Numbered from the stretch's first letter, positions 49,097 through 58,523 are shown. The stretch: 62,646 bases of DNA from Halanaerobium sp041694515 (GCA_041694515.1 JASMSZ010000135.1:1-62646), one strand, 5' to 3'. The notes: generated by a model not told the origin, from the letters alone. Numbers and translations are program-made.

Positions 49097-50380
49097 TTAT
49101 TCCTCCTCTGATATCTCTCGAACAACAATTCTGGATCCAGATACTGAAATAACCTCAACTTTTTTTCCTTTTTCTATAAAACCACCTTCACTGACTGCAT
49201 CAACCCTTTTCCCATCAATTTTTATTGTTCCTGCCGGTCGCAATTTGGACATTGTTTCCGCTTCCCGATTTAAATAATCTTTTTTAGAAGCTGAAGAAAA
49301 ATAATTTTCGGAATTATTTTTCAAAGAAATTCGACTCCAGAAACGGCTGCTCCCAACTTTTTTGATCATAAATATACCAATCATTAGAGTAATTAAAACA
49401 ACTGCCAGCAGAACATTAATTGCAATCGAAGTGTTTGGAAAAATAAAAAACAGACTTACTAAAACAGCAGTGAATCCACTGAGACCAGCAATTCCAAAAC
49501 CCGGTATAATAAAAACTTCTGCCAGGATTAAAATAACTCCAATTATAAAAAGTATTATGATCCCAGTTCCAATTGCACCTGTAAAGATATGGCTGGCAAA
49601 AAAGATCAATAGAGAAATTATACCAACTGTTCCTCCCAGGGCAAAACCCGGAGTCAGAGCTTCAAAAATCAGTGCCGAAAAGGCAATAATCAAAACTAAG
49701 GAGCTTATATAGGGACTGCTTATAATTCCCATTATTTTTTCTAAATTACTCTTTTCAATCGTAACTATTTCATTTAGATTAATATTTCTCGCTGCTGCGA
49801 CTTCTGCCAGAGAGGAAGCACTGTAATCTGCCATCTGATATTCCAGCGCTTCAGATCCCGTTAATGTTAAAAGTTTACCCTCCTCTATAATTCCTTCAAT
49901 TTTTATTGAGGCATCAACCATTGCTTCTGCAATTTTTGGGTTTTTACCCCTACTTTCAGCTGCAGCTGCAAATTCTTTCCTTAAAGCAGAAATATATTTT
50001 TCTTCATTAGGTCTTGTTTCTGCAGCACCAATACTGGCCGAGGGAGAAATATATAATTCTTCTCCTGCTAAAGCAATTAAAGCTGCTGCTGACCAGGCTC
50101 TACCGCTAACAAAAGTAATAACCTCAACTTCTGATCCTAAAATACTGTCTCTTATTTTTAGAGCCGGATCAACATAACCACCGAGAGAGTTAATCTCTAT
50201 AATTACTAAATCGTATCCATTTAGCTCTGCCTCGGCTAAATTACGGTCAATAAAAGCAAACTCTGCATTATTAATTTCACCATCCAGCTGCAGATGCATA
50301 ACTTCTGCCTTAACAGCTCCTGGATTATAAAAATTAAAAACCAATAAAAAAAGTAAAAAAAGTAAAATTTTTATCTTCAT
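49097..50380 (-). CDS. NfeD family protein, long form with ClpP-class protease domain
   Basis: A 427-aa membrane protein. It has a signal or membrane helix (about 3-22), a ClpP/SppA-like serine protease domain (about 27-215; NSLGGYVDPALKIRD, VSGRAWSAAALIALAG and SASIGAAE), four or more helices (about 220-350) and a C-terminal NfeD OB-fold domain (about 370-427). Long NfeD proteins cleave membrane proteins, and the partner flotillin follows. GGAGGT precedes the ATG. A terminator separates it from yqeY. Confidence 0.92.
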   Translation of the reverse strand: MKIKILLFLLFLLVFNFYNPGAVKAEVMHLQLDGEINNAEFAFIDRNLAEAELNGYDLVIIEINSLGGYVDPALKIRDSILGSEVEVITFVSGRAWSAAALIALAGEELYISPSASIGAAETRPNEEKYISALRKEFAAAAESRGKNPKIAEAMVDASIKIEGIIEEGKLLTLTGSEALEYQMADYSASSLAEVAAARNINLNEIVTIEKSNLEKIMGIISSPYISSLVLIIAFSALIFEALTPGFALGGTVGIISLLIFFASHIFTGAIGTGIIILFIIGVILILAEVFIIPGFGIAGLSGFTAVLVSLFFIFPNTSIAINVLLAVVLITLMIGIFMIKKVGSSRFWSRISLKNNSENYFSSASKKDYLNREAETMSKLRPAGTIKIDGKRVDAVSEGGFIEKGKKVEVISVSGSRIVVREISEEE

Positions 50381-50403
50381 ATTTATACCTCCAGTTAAGA
50401 GGA

Positions 50404-50431
50404 ATAAAGAAGGGGAGCTCCCCTTCTTTAT
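50404..50431 (-). terminator. Perfect 28-bp palindrome, terminator between yqeY and nfeD
   Basis: Arms of 14 bp (ATAAAGAAGGGGAG and its complement) with no spacer. On RNA the centre folds into a strong GC stem; the 3' arm supplies TTCTTTATT. It lies 22 bp after yqeY. Confidence 0.7.
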
Positions 50432-50452
50432 AGATTTATAATAGACTGATAT

Positions 50453-50902
50453 TTAACTACTTAATTTTTCTTTCACCTTAGAACTTACCATAGAACCATC
50501 AGCACGTCCCTTAATTTTGGGCATAATTTTCCCCATTACCTGTCCCATATCAGACATATTTTCTGCTCCAGTTTCCTCTATTACCTGATCAATTAACTCT
50601 TCTATTTCCGCTTCTGACATCTGTTCCGGCAGATATTCCTGCAGAATTTTAATTTCCTGGTTCAACTTTTTCATTACATCTTCTTTACCTGATTTTTCAA
50701 AATCAGGTAAAGAATCTTTAATCTGTTTTACCTGTTTTGCAATCACAGCTGTTACCTGCTGATCATCCAGTTCTTCACCGGTTTCAATTTCTTTATTTTT
50801 AATCTCTGATCTGGTCATTCTAATTACAGAAAGTCGCTCTTTATCTTTTTCTTTCATAGCTTTTTTCATGTCATCCATTAATTGTTTTTTTAATTCACTC
50901 AT
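50453..50902 (-). CDS. GatB/YqeY domain protein
   Basis: A 149-aa YqeY family protein. It is helical with MSELKKQLMDDMKKAMK at the start, ERLSVIRMTRSEIKNKEI, and the C-terminal GADMGKVMGKIMPKIKGRADG-like stretch (here MGKIMPKIKGRADG). This domain resembles the GatB tail that contacts tRNA, but a role is not established. The ATG at 50902 has GGAG upstream; an extension of 21 codons overlaps the HIT gene. In many Firmicutes rpsU precedes yqeY; here the HIT gene does. Confidence 0.92.
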   Translation of the reverse strand: MSELKKQLMDDMKKAMKEKDKERLSVIRMTRSEIKNKEIETGEELDDQQVTAVIAKQVKQIKDSLPDFEKSGKEDVMKKLNQEIKILQEYLPEQMSEAEIEELIDQVIEETGAENMSDMGQVMGKIMPKIKGRADGSMVSSKVKEKLSS

Positions 50903-50933
50903 TTTTACAACTCCAATCTTTGTAATCTGATTT

Positions 50934-51278
50934 TTAACCCGGAGGCCACTGCAGTTTTCTTCCACCTAAGAGGTGAAAATGAATATGATAAACTGACTGA
51001 CAGCCATCATCACCACAGTTGCTGACAAGTCTGTATCCTGATTCTGCAATATCATGCTCAGCCGCCATTTTTTTGGCAGCCTGATATATATGTCCAATTA
51101 GTTCATTATCTGCTGGCTGCAGATTGTTTAAATCAGCAATATGTTTTTTAGGCACAATTAATAAATGCACAGGAGCCTGAGGATTAATATCCTCAAAAAC
51201 AACAACCTGATCATCCTGATAAACAAAATCTGTATCCATCTCACCGGCAGAAATTTTACAAAATAGACAATCTTTCAA
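50934..51278 (-). CDS. HIT family nucleotide-binding protein (HinT-like)
   Basis: Histidine-triad hydrolase, 114 aa, acting on nucleotide phosphoramidates. The triad YHIHFHLLGGR is near the C terminus, and CLFCKISAGE begins the protein. The ending in WPPG is the usual HinT C terminus. The start is TTG with AAGGAGGG upstream. It lies 102 bp after mtaB. Confidence 0.95.
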   Translation of the reverse strand: MKDCLFCKISAGEMDTDFVYQDDQVVVFEDINPQAPVHLLIVPKKHIADLNNLQPADNELIGHIYQAAKKMAAEHDIAESGYRLVSNCGDDGCQSVYHIHFHLLGGRKLQWPPG

Positions 51279-51380
51279 AGAAATCCCTCCTTCAAAAAAA
51301 TTAAATAAAGTTATTTAAAACCAAGTTTAAGTTTTTACTGAGGCTATTAACTATATTCTCTCAAAAAAAGAAAATTCCTG

Positions 51381-52691
51381 CTAATTTACAATTTTTCCTT
51401 TTAAATGATAGGGATCAACAGATTCTTCCAGTTTTACATTAACCAGCTGATTTTTTAATTCATCTGAACCTGACAGCAGAACTTTTAGATAGTTATCAGT
51501 ATAACCTGTTAAAAAATCTGTTTTATGATCTCTAACTTCTTCAATCAGAACTTCTTTTTCCTGACCGATAAATTTCTTCTGGTAGTTGAGCATCAGAGCT
51601 TCATTGACCAGGCGCAGCTTTTTACTGTATTCTTTAACCAAATTTCCATTCAGCTGTTCCATTTCTGCAGCCGGTGTTCCTCCTCGGGCGGAATAAGGAA
51701 AGACATGTACTTTAGAAAAGCCAATTTCTTTAACTACCTCAATAGTCTCTGCAAAAGTTGCTTCTGTTTCTCCAGGAAAACCAACTATTACATCAGTAGT
51801 AACTGCAAGCTCAGGTATTCTTGCTCGTAATTCTGCCACAGTTTCTTTAAATTCCTCCACAGTATAAGGGCGATTCATTGCTTCTAAAATCTGATCACTG
51901 CCGCTCTGTAAAGGAAGATGTAAATGAGGACAGAAAATATCCTCTTCTGCAATCAGCTCAATCATTTCGCGATCAATTTCTGTACCTTCAATTGAACTCA
52001 AGCGAACTCTTTTCAGCTCTTCAATTTCTGTAAAACTCTGCATCAGCTGAGTTAAAGCTTTAGAATTTCGCTCATCACTACCATAAGCACCAAGATGAGT
52101 TCCAGTTAGAATAATTTCCTTAACCCCCTGTTGACTAAGCCTTCTAATTTCCTCAACCACATCTTCTTCTCTGCGGCTGCGGACAGGACCTCTGGCATAG
52201 GGAATAATACAATAACTGCAAAATTGATTGCAGCCATCTTCAATTTTAACATTGGCTCTAGTTGTGTTGGAAAGTCTTTTTATTTCCAGTTCTTCATATT
52301 CCCTTAATTCGCTGTACTCTTTAACTTTACTCTCGATGGGTTTACCAGCCAGCATTTCCTCTGCTTTATTTAAAATTTCGGCTTTATTGTTGCTCCCCAT
52401 AATAAAATCAATTTCTTCTATCTCACTTACCTCATCCGGAAAAGCCTGAGTATAGCAGCCAACAATTGCAACTATGCTCTCTGGAGAACTTCTTTTAGCT
52501 CTGCGGGCAATCTGCCTTGTTTTACGAGCTGCTTCATTGGTCACCGTACAGCTATTAACTATATAAACATCTGCTTTTTCTGAAAAATCAACAATCTGAT
52601 AGCCGTGGTCTATAAAAATATCAATTACAGCTTCAGTCTCATACTGATTTACCTTACATCCTAGAGTATAAAAAGCTGCTTTTTTAATCAT
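51381..52691 (-). CDS. mtaB: tRNA (t6A37) methylthiotransferase MtaB
   Basis: Radical SAM enzyme converting t6A to ms2t6A at position 37 of ANN-decoding tRNAs. The 436-aa protein has the UPF0004 domain with TLGCKVNQYE, the radical SAM cluster CNQFCSYC (about 158-165) and a C-terminal TRAM domain. The ATG at 52691 is chosen from GGTG upstream; the start falls 1 bp after the rsmE stop. The dnaJ-rsmE-mtaB order matches B. subtilis yqeU-yqeV. Confidence 0.95.
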   Translation of the reverse strand: MIKKAAFYTLGCKVNQYETEAVIDIFIDHGYQIVDFSEKADVYIVNSCTVTNEAARKTRQIARRAKRSSPESIVAIVGCYTQAFPDEVSEIEEIDFIMGSNNKAEILNKAEEMLAGKPIESKVKEYSELREYEELEIKRLSNTTRANVKIEDGCNQFCSYCIIPYARGPVRSRREEDVVEEIRRLSQQGVKEIILTGTHLGAYGSDERNSKALTQLMQSFTEIEELKRVRLSSIEGTEIDREMIELIAEEDIFCPHLHLPLQSGSDQILEAMNRPYTVEEFKETVAELRARIPELAVTTDVIVGFPGETEATFAETIEVVKEIGFSKVHVFPYSARGGTPAAEMEQLNGNLVKEYSKKLRLVNEALMLNYQKKFIGQEKEVLIEEVRDHKTDFLTGYTDNYLKVLLSGSDELKNQLVNVKLEESVDPYHLKGKIVN

Positions 52692-52692
52692 C

Positions 52693-53445
52693 TTAATCAC
52701 CAAGTTCACCTTTCTCATATAAAATTGCTGTTAAAGCTGTAATTCCTGCAGTCTCTGTTCTTAAAATTCTGGGCCCAAGTGTAATGATCCGGGCATCAAG
52801 CTCTTTTTTGAATTTACTTACCTCTGTCTCAGTTAATCCACCTTCAGGACCGATAATTAATAAAATTCTAGCTTCAGCAGCAATATTATTTTCTTTAAAA
52901 AATTCTTTTATTGAATATTCTTTTTCATCTTCCCATAAAAGTAAGACATAATCAAATTCTTCTTTCAAAGACTTTAGATTATCACTACTGTAAAAATCTT
53001 TAATTTCCGGGATAACTGCCCTACCCGACTGTTTTGCAGCGGCTTCGGCAACTCTCTGCCAGCGCCTCTGCTTTTTATTCTTCTTTTTATGATCATACTT
53101 AACAATAGTTCTTTTGCTTTCTAAAGGAATTAAACCTGCAAAACCAATTTCGGTGGCCTTTTCGACTATTAAATCCATTTTACTCTTTTTAGGCAGTCCC
53201 TGAGCCAGCCAAACTTCTGTCTCTGACTCAACCTTTGATTTTTCTCTACTTAAAATTTTCAGTTCTGCACCTTGATCATGAAAATTTAATATTTCTGCTT
53301 CCATATCAATACCATTACCATCAGAAAGAATAACCCTGTCACCTATATTTAGGCGCAGGGAATTTTTAAGGTGGTTATAGTCATTTCCAGAAATAATTAC
53401 AGCTGCTTCGACTTCAGTACTCTGATCTATAAAAAATCTATGCAT
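52693..53445 (-). CDS. rsmE: 16S rRNA (uracil1498-N3)-methyltransferase RsmE
   Basis: SPOUT methyltransferase modifying U1498 in 16S rRNA. The 250-aa protein starts MHRFFIDQ and has LIVEKATEIG, IGPEGGLTETE and LGPRILRTETA, the knot motifs that bind SAM. The ATG at 53445 has GGAGTGA upstream; a GTG three codons earlier is inside that site. It follows dnaJ directly; prmA, usually between them in Firmicutes, is absent. Confidence 0.95.
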   Translation of the reverse strand: MHRFFIDQSTEVEAAVIISGNDYNHLKNSLRLNIGDRVILSDGNGIDMEAEILNFHDQGAELKILSREKSKVESETEVWLAQGLPKKSKMDLIVEKATEIGFAGLIPLESKRTIVKYDHKKKNKKQRRWQRVAEAAAKQSGRAVIPEIKDFYSSDNLKSLKEEFDYVLLLWEDEKEYSIKEFFKENNIAAEARILLIIGPEGGLTETEVSKFKKELDARIITLGPRILRTETAGITALTAILYEKGELGD

Positions 53446-53512
53446 TTTTTTCACTCCATTGTTTAGAGTTGCTTTTTAGTATTTTAGTAATATCTGAACT
53501 ATTATCTTTAAT

Positions 53513-54637
53513 TCAAATATTAATTGCGTCTTTTATTTTTTTTAAAAAACTTTTATGCTCCGGGTTTATTTCTTCACCACTAATTTCTGCAAATTCTACC
53601 AGCAGTTCTTTCTGTTTGTTATCCAGATCCTTAGGAATCATGACTTTAGCCTTAATATACTGATCTCCACGACCATAACCGTTTAGATGAGTGATACCTT
53701 TGTTCTTTAATCTAAAGGTTGTACCCGGTTGAGTTCCTTCAGGAATATCAAACTGAACCTTACCCTCCAGAGTAGGTACTTTAATCTTATCACCTAATGT
53801 AGCCTGAACAAAGCTAATTGGCACCTCACAGTAGACATCATCACCTTTGCGGTCAAAGATTTCGTGATCCTGAACATCAATTACTACATACAAATCTCCT
53901 GCTGGGCCACCTTTTTCTCCAGCCTGACCTTCTCCAGACATCCGAAGTCTGGTTCCAGTATCAACACCAGCCGGAATATTAACAGTTAATTTTCTCTGTT
54001 TTCTTACCTTACCAGAGCCATTACATTTGTGACAGGCTTCTTCTACAATTTTTCCATCTCCGCCACATTTAGGGCAGACTCTACTCTGAGTAAACTGTCC
54101 AAATGGAGTCTGCTGGCTGCTGCGAACCTGACCCCGTCCATTACATTCGGGACAGGTTTTTACCTCAGTTCCTGGCTCTGCTCCACTACCCTGACAGCGA
54201 TCACATTCTTCTTCCCTGGGAATTCTAATTTCTTTTTTTCCACCAAAGGCAGCTTCCTCAAAGGAAATTTCCAACCTGTACTGAAGATCGGCTCCACGGC
54301 GGGGTCCACTTCTTCTGCGGCCACCTCCGCCACCGCCAAAACCGAACATATTAAATAAATCATCAAGACCGCCGAAGCCTCCCTGAGCAAAATCATCAAA
54401 GTTGAAGTCCTGATCATTTATACCTGAATGTCCATACTGATCATAACGTGCTCTTTTATCCGGATCACTAAGTATCTCATAAGCCTCAGAAATTTCTTTA
54501 AACTTGTCTGAGGTGTCCTTATCCTGATTCGTATCAGGGTGATATTTCTTGGCCAGCTTACGATAAGCCCGCTTAATTTCTTTTTGATCCGCATCCCGGT
54601 CAACACCGAGCAGTTCGTAATAATCCTTTTTTGTCAT
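53513..54637 (-). CDS. dnaJ: Chaperone protein DnaJ
   Basis: Hsp40 co-chaperone of DnaK. The 374-aa protein has a J domain with the HPD motif (KKYHPDTNQ), a Gly/Phe region (GFGGGGGG), the zinc domain with four CxxCxGxG repeats (CDRCQGSG, CPECNGRG, CPKCGGDG, CHKCNGSG) and the C-terminal substrate domains. AGAGGTGA precedes the ATG. It is last of the heat-shock genes and is separated from dnaK by a strong hairpin. Confidence 0.98.
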   Translation of the reverse strand: MTKKDYYELLGVDRDADQKEIKRAYRKLAKKYHPDTNQDKDTSDKFKEISEAYEILSDPDKRARYDQYGHSGINDQDFNFDDFAQGGFGGLDDLFNMFGFGGGGGGRRRSGPRRGADLQYRLEISFEEAAFGGKKEIRIPREEECDRCQGSGAEPGTEVKTCPECNGRGQVRSSQQTPFGQFTQSRVCPKCGGDGKIVEEACHKCNGSGKVRKQRKLTVNIPAGVDTGTRLRMSGEGQAGEKGGPAGDLYVVIDVQDHEIFDRKGDDVYCEVPISFVQATLGDKIKVPTLEGKVQFDIPEGTQPGTTFRLKNKGITHLNGYGRGDQYIKAKVMIPKDLDNKQKELLVEFAEISGEEINPEHKSFLKKIKDAINI

Positions 54638-54675
54638 CTTAAAATCACCTCTCTAAAAAAGAAAGAGAAAACAGT

Positions 54676-54702
54676 TATAGGGAGAGTCAGACTCTCCCTA
54701 TA
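54676..54702 (-). terminator. Strong hairpin between dnaK and dnaJ
   Basis: Perfect 13-bp inverted repeat TATAGGGAGAGTC / GACTCTCCCTATA around one base. On the minus strand a mixed T-rich tract follows. It may be a partial terminator or an RNA processing or stability element that lowers dnaJ relative to dnaK. Confidence 0.6.
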
Positions 54703-54742
54703 CTGACCTATTCTTTTTCTTATTTATTAGTTAATTGCTGCT

Positions 54743-56641
54743 TTATTTTTTCTCGTCTTCGTCATCTACTTCTTCAAAGTCTACATCAACTGTATCATCA
54801 TCTGCATTAGCCTGATCTGCTCCAGCTCCCGGCTGTGGACCAGCCTGTCCTGCTCCGGCTCCTGGCTGTGCTCCAGCTGCGCCAGCGCCAGGCTGAGCTC
54901 CTTCAGCTTGAGAATACAACTCGGAACTTAACTCTGTTAATTCATCAGTTAAAGCTTCCATTTTCTCTTTAATTTCTTCAGTCTCAGCATCTTCATTTTT
55001 TAGAACTTCTTTTAACTCTTCTTTAGCTGCTTCAACCTTATCTTTAATTGCAGAATCAACTTTTTCTCCTGCTTCTTCTAGAGTTTTCTCTGTTTGATGA
55101 ACTAAGGCATCTGCTTCATTGCGAGTTTCAATTTTTTCTACCCGCTTTTTATCTTCTTCAGCATGCTCTTCAGCATCTTTTACCATTTCTTCTATTTCTT
55201 CATCAGATAAACCACTTGTAGATTTTATAGTGATCTTCTGTTCATTACCTGTACCCTTGTCTTTAGCAGATACATGAACAATACCATTTTTATCAATATC
55301 AAATTCTACTTCAATCTGAGGTACTCCCCGTGGTGCAGGTGGAATATCAGTTAATTGGAAACGGCCCAGTGTTTTATTATGCTGTGCCAATTCTCTTTCA
55401 CCCTGCAGTACATGGATATCTACACTTGTCTGATTGTCAGTAGCTGTAGAGAATATCTTGCTCTTTGAAGTAGGTATTGTTGTATTTCTATCAATTAATT
55501 TAGTGAACTTACCACCAAGTGTTTCAATACCTAAAGATAATGGTGTAACATCAAGTAGTACAACATCATCTACATCGCCAGCCAAAACACCAGCCTGAAT
55601 TGCAGCACCTACCGCTACAACTTCATCCGGATTAATACCTTTATGCGCATCTTTTCCGATTAAGTTTTTCACTGCTTCCTGGACAGCAGGGATTCTGGTA
55701 GAACCACCAACAAGAATAACTTCATCTATATCTGATTTATCCATACCGGCATCTTCGAGTGCTTTGCGGGCTGGATCCATTGTCTGTTCAACTAAGTCAC
55801 TAATTAGACTTTCAAACTTAGCTCTTGTTAAATCAATATCTAAGTGCTCAGGTCCTGCATCAGTTTGAGTAATAAACGGCAGATTAATATTTGTCTGCTT
55901 AACACTGGAAAGTTCTATCTTAGCTTTCTCAGCAGCATCTTTTAAGCGCTGCAGTGCCATTTTATCTTTCTTTAAATCGATTCCAGTTCTATTTTTAAAT
56001 TCTTCTGCTAAATAGTCGATAATTCTCTGATCAAAATCATCTCCACCAAGGTGATTATTACCATTAGTTGCAATAACTTCGAAAACTCCATCTCCAATAT
56101 CAAGAATGGAAACATCAAAAGTACCTCCACCAAGGTCATAAACTAAAATAGTTTCTTCACCTTTATCATCAAGACCATAAGCTAAAGAAGCAGCTGTTGG
56201 CTCATTGATAATTCTTTCTACTTTTAAACCTGCAATTTTACCGGCATCTTTTGTTGCCTGACGCTGAGCATCACTAAAGTATGCAGGAACTGTAATAACA
56301 GCTTCCTCAACATCTTCACCTAAATACTCTTCTGCATCTCTTTTTAATTTCTGTAAAATCATAGCCGAAATTTGTTGTGGAGTATATTCCTCTCCATTAA
56401 GGGTTGCTGTAAAATCTGTACCCATTTCTCTTTTAATTGAAGAAATTGTCTGATCAGGATTAGTTACCGCCTGACGTTTTGCATGTTCACCGACAATTCT
56501 TTCTCCCTTTTTAGAATATGCTACTACAGAAGGAGTAGTTCTAGCACCTTCTTTATTAGGAATAACAGTAGGTTCTCCACCTTCCATTACTGCCACACAA
56601 GAATTAGTTGTACCTAAGTCAATACCAATTACTTTACCCAT
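54743..56641 (-). CDS. dnaK: Chaperone protein DnaK
   Basis: Hsp70 chaperone, 632 aa. ATPase signatures are GIDLGTTNSCVAVMEGG, VYDLGGGTFDVS and ILVGGSTRIPAVQ. The substrate domain and helical lid follow. The tail has three GAQPGAGA-like tandem units (about residues 590-615) before the acidic DDDTVDVDFEEVDD end. AAGGAGGAA precedes the ATG. It is third in hrcA-grpE-dnaK-dnaJ and under CIRCE control. Confidence 0.98.
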   Translation of the reverse strand: MGKVIGIDLGTTNSCVAVMEGGEPTVIPNKEGARTTPSVVAYSKKGERIVGEHAKRQAVTNPDQTISSIKREMGTDFTATLNGEEYTPQQISAMILQKLKRDAEEYLGEDVEEAVITVPAYFSDAQRQATKDAGKIAGLKVERIINEPTAASLAYGLDDKGEETILVYDLGGGTFDVSILDIGDGVFEVIATNGNNHLGGDDFDQRIIDYLAEEFKNRTGIDLKKDKMALQRLKDAAEKAKIELSSVKQTNINLPFITQTDAGPEHLDIDLTRAKFESLISDLVEQTMDPARKALEDAGMDKSDIDEVILVGGSTRIPAVQEAVKNLIGKDAHKGINPDEVVAVGAAIQAGVLAGDVDDVVLLDVTPLSLGIETLGGKFTKLIDRNTTIPTSKSKIFSTATDNQTSVDIHVLQGERELAQHNKTLGRFQLTDIPPAPRGVPQIEVEFDIDKNGIVHVSAKDKGTGNEQKITIKSTSGLSDEEIEEMVKDAEEHAEEDKKRVEKIETRNEADALVHQTEKTLEEAGEKVDSAIKDKVEAAKEELKEVLKNEDAETEEIKEKMEALTDELTELSSELYSQAEGAQPGAGAAGAQPGAGAGQAGPQPGAGADQANADDDTVDVDFEEVDDEDEKK

Positions 56642-56745
56642 TTTATATTCCTCCTTAGAAAATTGTTGTCAAAATACTTAACAAAAACCAAATTAATAAT
56701 AAATTAGAATTTATCATAAAATTATTGAAACTTTAAAACTTTATT

Positions 56746-57387
56746 TTATCCGGCTACTTTAACCATCGCCGGTCTAATTACCCTATCATTTAGGCTGAAA
56801 CCTTTTTGGACAACCTCAACTACAGTTCCTTCTTCAAATTTTTCACTTTCAACTCTCATAATTGCCTCATGATATTCCGGGTTAAATTCTTCACCTTCTG
56901 CCAGAATTTCTTCAATATCCTGGTCTTTAAGAGTCTTTAAAAGCTGTTTATAGATCATCTCTACTCCCTGGTAAAAATCATCTACTCTGTCCTCCGCCTT
57001 TAAAGCCCGCTCAAAATTGTCAATTACCGGCAGCAAACTGGCACAGAGGTTTATTTTCCCCTGGGTTGTCATCTCAGCCTTTTCGCGCTGACTTCTTTTG
57101 CGGTAATTAACAAAATCAGCCTGTAAACGCTGCAGTCTGCTTAATAAGTCATCTATTTCGGCATTTAACTCTTTAATTATTTCATTTTTTTCCTTTACTT
57201 CTTCAATCAATTCTTCCCGAGAAAGCTCCATCTTAATCTCATTTAATTCTTCTTCATTTAATTCAGACTCAGCATTTTCTGCCTCTGCTGCAGCCTCATT
57301 ATTTTCTGCAGCCTCATTATTTTCAGTATTCTCAACTTTTTCTTCCTTTTCTTCTTCAAAATCATTATTTTCTTTTTTATTGCCCAT
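56746..57387 (-). CDS. grpE: Nucleotide exchange factor GrpE
   Basis: Releases ADP from DnaK. The 213-aa protein has a very acidic N-terminal tail with tandem ENNEAA units, a long coiled coil (about 60-120; LQADFVNYRKRSQREK) and a C-terminal beta domain with GFSLNDRVIRPAMVKVA. The ATG at 57387 is preferred, as the GTG three codons upstream overlaps GGGTGA. It starts 5 bp after the hrcA stop. Confidence 0.96.
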   Translation of the reverse strand: MGNKKENNDFEEEKEEKVENTENNEAAENNEAAAEAENAESELNEEELNEIKMELSREELIEEVKEKNEIIKELNAEIDDLLSRLQRLQADFVNYRKRSQREKAEMTTQGKINLCASLLPVIDNFERALKAEDRVDDFYQGVEMIYKQLLKTLKDQDIEEILAEGEEFNPEYHEAIMRVESEKFEEGTVVEVVQKGFSLNDRVIRPAMVKVAG

Positions 57388-57392
57388 AATTA

Positions 57393-58442
57393 TCACCCAC
57401 TAGCTTTAGAAATTAATTTACTCAAAATATCAGAAATAACATCCACCGAAGAAATAACACGTGGATATTCCATTCGGGTGGGACCAATAACTCCAATTTT
57501 TCCAACTGCTCGCTCAGAAATATAATAGGTTGCAACAACAAGTGAGCAGTTTTTAATATCTTCAACTTCATTTTCCTGACCAATTTTAATTTCAAGATCA
57601 GAACCAGAAATACTATTAATAATTTTATTCAGCATTTCTTCCTGATCAAGTAATTTAAGCATCTTCTTGACTTTTTCCAGATCATTAAACTCTGGCTGCT
57701 CTAAAATATAGGAAGTACCTCCCAGATAAACTTTAACTCCACCAGGTTCAAATGCGCCTTCAAACTCATTATAAAACTGTTTAAATAAATCAACAGATAG
57801 ATCAACTTTTGCCAGAAGCTCTTTTTCTACTTCTTTTAAATAACTAGAATCTAAATTAGCAAGTAATTTGTTTTCCAATTTTTCACTTAAAAATTTATTG
57901 AGATAGGAAATTTTAGCTGTAGATAAACTCTGATCAAGATTAATAATTTTATTATTAACCATTGCTGTATCTGTAACCAGAACTAAAAGCAGAGAATTAT
58001 CTGCCAGCTGCATTATTTCAACTTTTTTTAAGCGGCTGACCTGACTTTTAGGCTCACTAGCCATCGCCGTATAATGAGTCATCTTAGAAAGCATTTTTGC
58101 CATACCAGAAATAATATCCTGTACATCCTGAAGATCCTGATATAAATTTTCTGTATTTTCGATTATTCCAGGAACTTCATTTTTTTTCCTGCTGATAAGC
58201 TGATCAACATAATAACGATAACCTTTATCAGAAGGTATTCTTCCTGCAGATGTATGGGGCTGTTCCAGATAACCTAAGTCTTCCAGATCAGCCATTTCAT
58301 TTCTGATAGTTGCAGGACTTACATCCAGATTATATTTTTTTGCAAGTGTCCTTGAGCCAATTGGAGATGCAGAAATTATATGTTCCTGAATGATGGCCTG
58401 CAGTATTCTCTTTTTTCTCGGATCTAATTCTTCAACCATCAT
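57393..58442 (-). CDS. hrcA: Heat-inducible transcription repressor HrcA
   Basis: Represses class I heat-shock operons by binding CIRCE. The 349-aa protein has an N-terminal winged helix (LDPRKKRILQAIIQEHI; PIGSRTLAKKY; SPATIRNEMADLEDLGYL) and the GAF-like C-terminal domain ending near IGPTRMEYPRVIS. GAGGTGAG precedes two consecutive ATG codons; either could be used. It heads its operon, with a CIRCE immediately upstream, so it is autoregulated. Confidence 0.97.
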   Translation of the reverse strand: MMVEELDPRKKRILQAIIQEHIISASPIGSRTLAKKYNLDVSPATIRNEMADLEDLGYLEQPHTSAGRIPSDKGYRYYVDQLISRKKNEVPGIIENTENLYQDLQDVQDIISGMAKMLSKMTHYTAMASEPKSQVSRLKKVEIMQLADNSLLLVLVTDTAMVNNKIINLDQSLSTAKISYLNKFLSEKLENKLLANLDSSYLKEVEKELLAKVDLSVDLFKQFYNEFEGAFEPGGVKVYLGGTSYILEQPEFNDLEKVKKMLKLLDQEEMLNKIINSISGSDLEIKIGQENEVEDIKNCSLVVATYYISERAVGKIGVIGPTRMEYPRVISSVDVISDILSKLISKASG

Positions 58443-58456
58443 TTCTCACCTCTTTT

Positions 58457-58483
58457 TTAGCACTCGATTAAGGAGAGTGCTAA
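58457..58483. promoter_or_regulatory. CIRCE operator (HrcA binding site)
   Basis: Perfect match to TTAGCACTC-N9-GAGTGCTAA, just upstream of the hrcA ribosome binding site and just downstream of the promoter -10. HrcA bound here blocks hrcA-grpE-dnaK-dnaJ at low temperature. Confidence 0.97.
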
Positions 58484-58494
58484 CAGCTAATAAT

Positions 58495-58523
58495 AAAATA
58501 ACACATTGATATTTTTTTGTCAA
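58495..58523 (-). promoter_or_regulatory. hrcA operon promoter
   Basis: Minus-strand -35 TTGACA (58518-58523), a 17-nt spacer and -10 TATTTT (58495-58500). The predicted start near 58488 places CIRCE in the first 35 nt of the transcript, the usual geometry. Confidence 0.8.

Noticed and set aside
56667..56672. TTGACA on the minus strand just before dnaK
   Set aside because: A -10 at the right distance would fall on the dnaK start codon, so it cannot drive dnaK translation from a normal leader.
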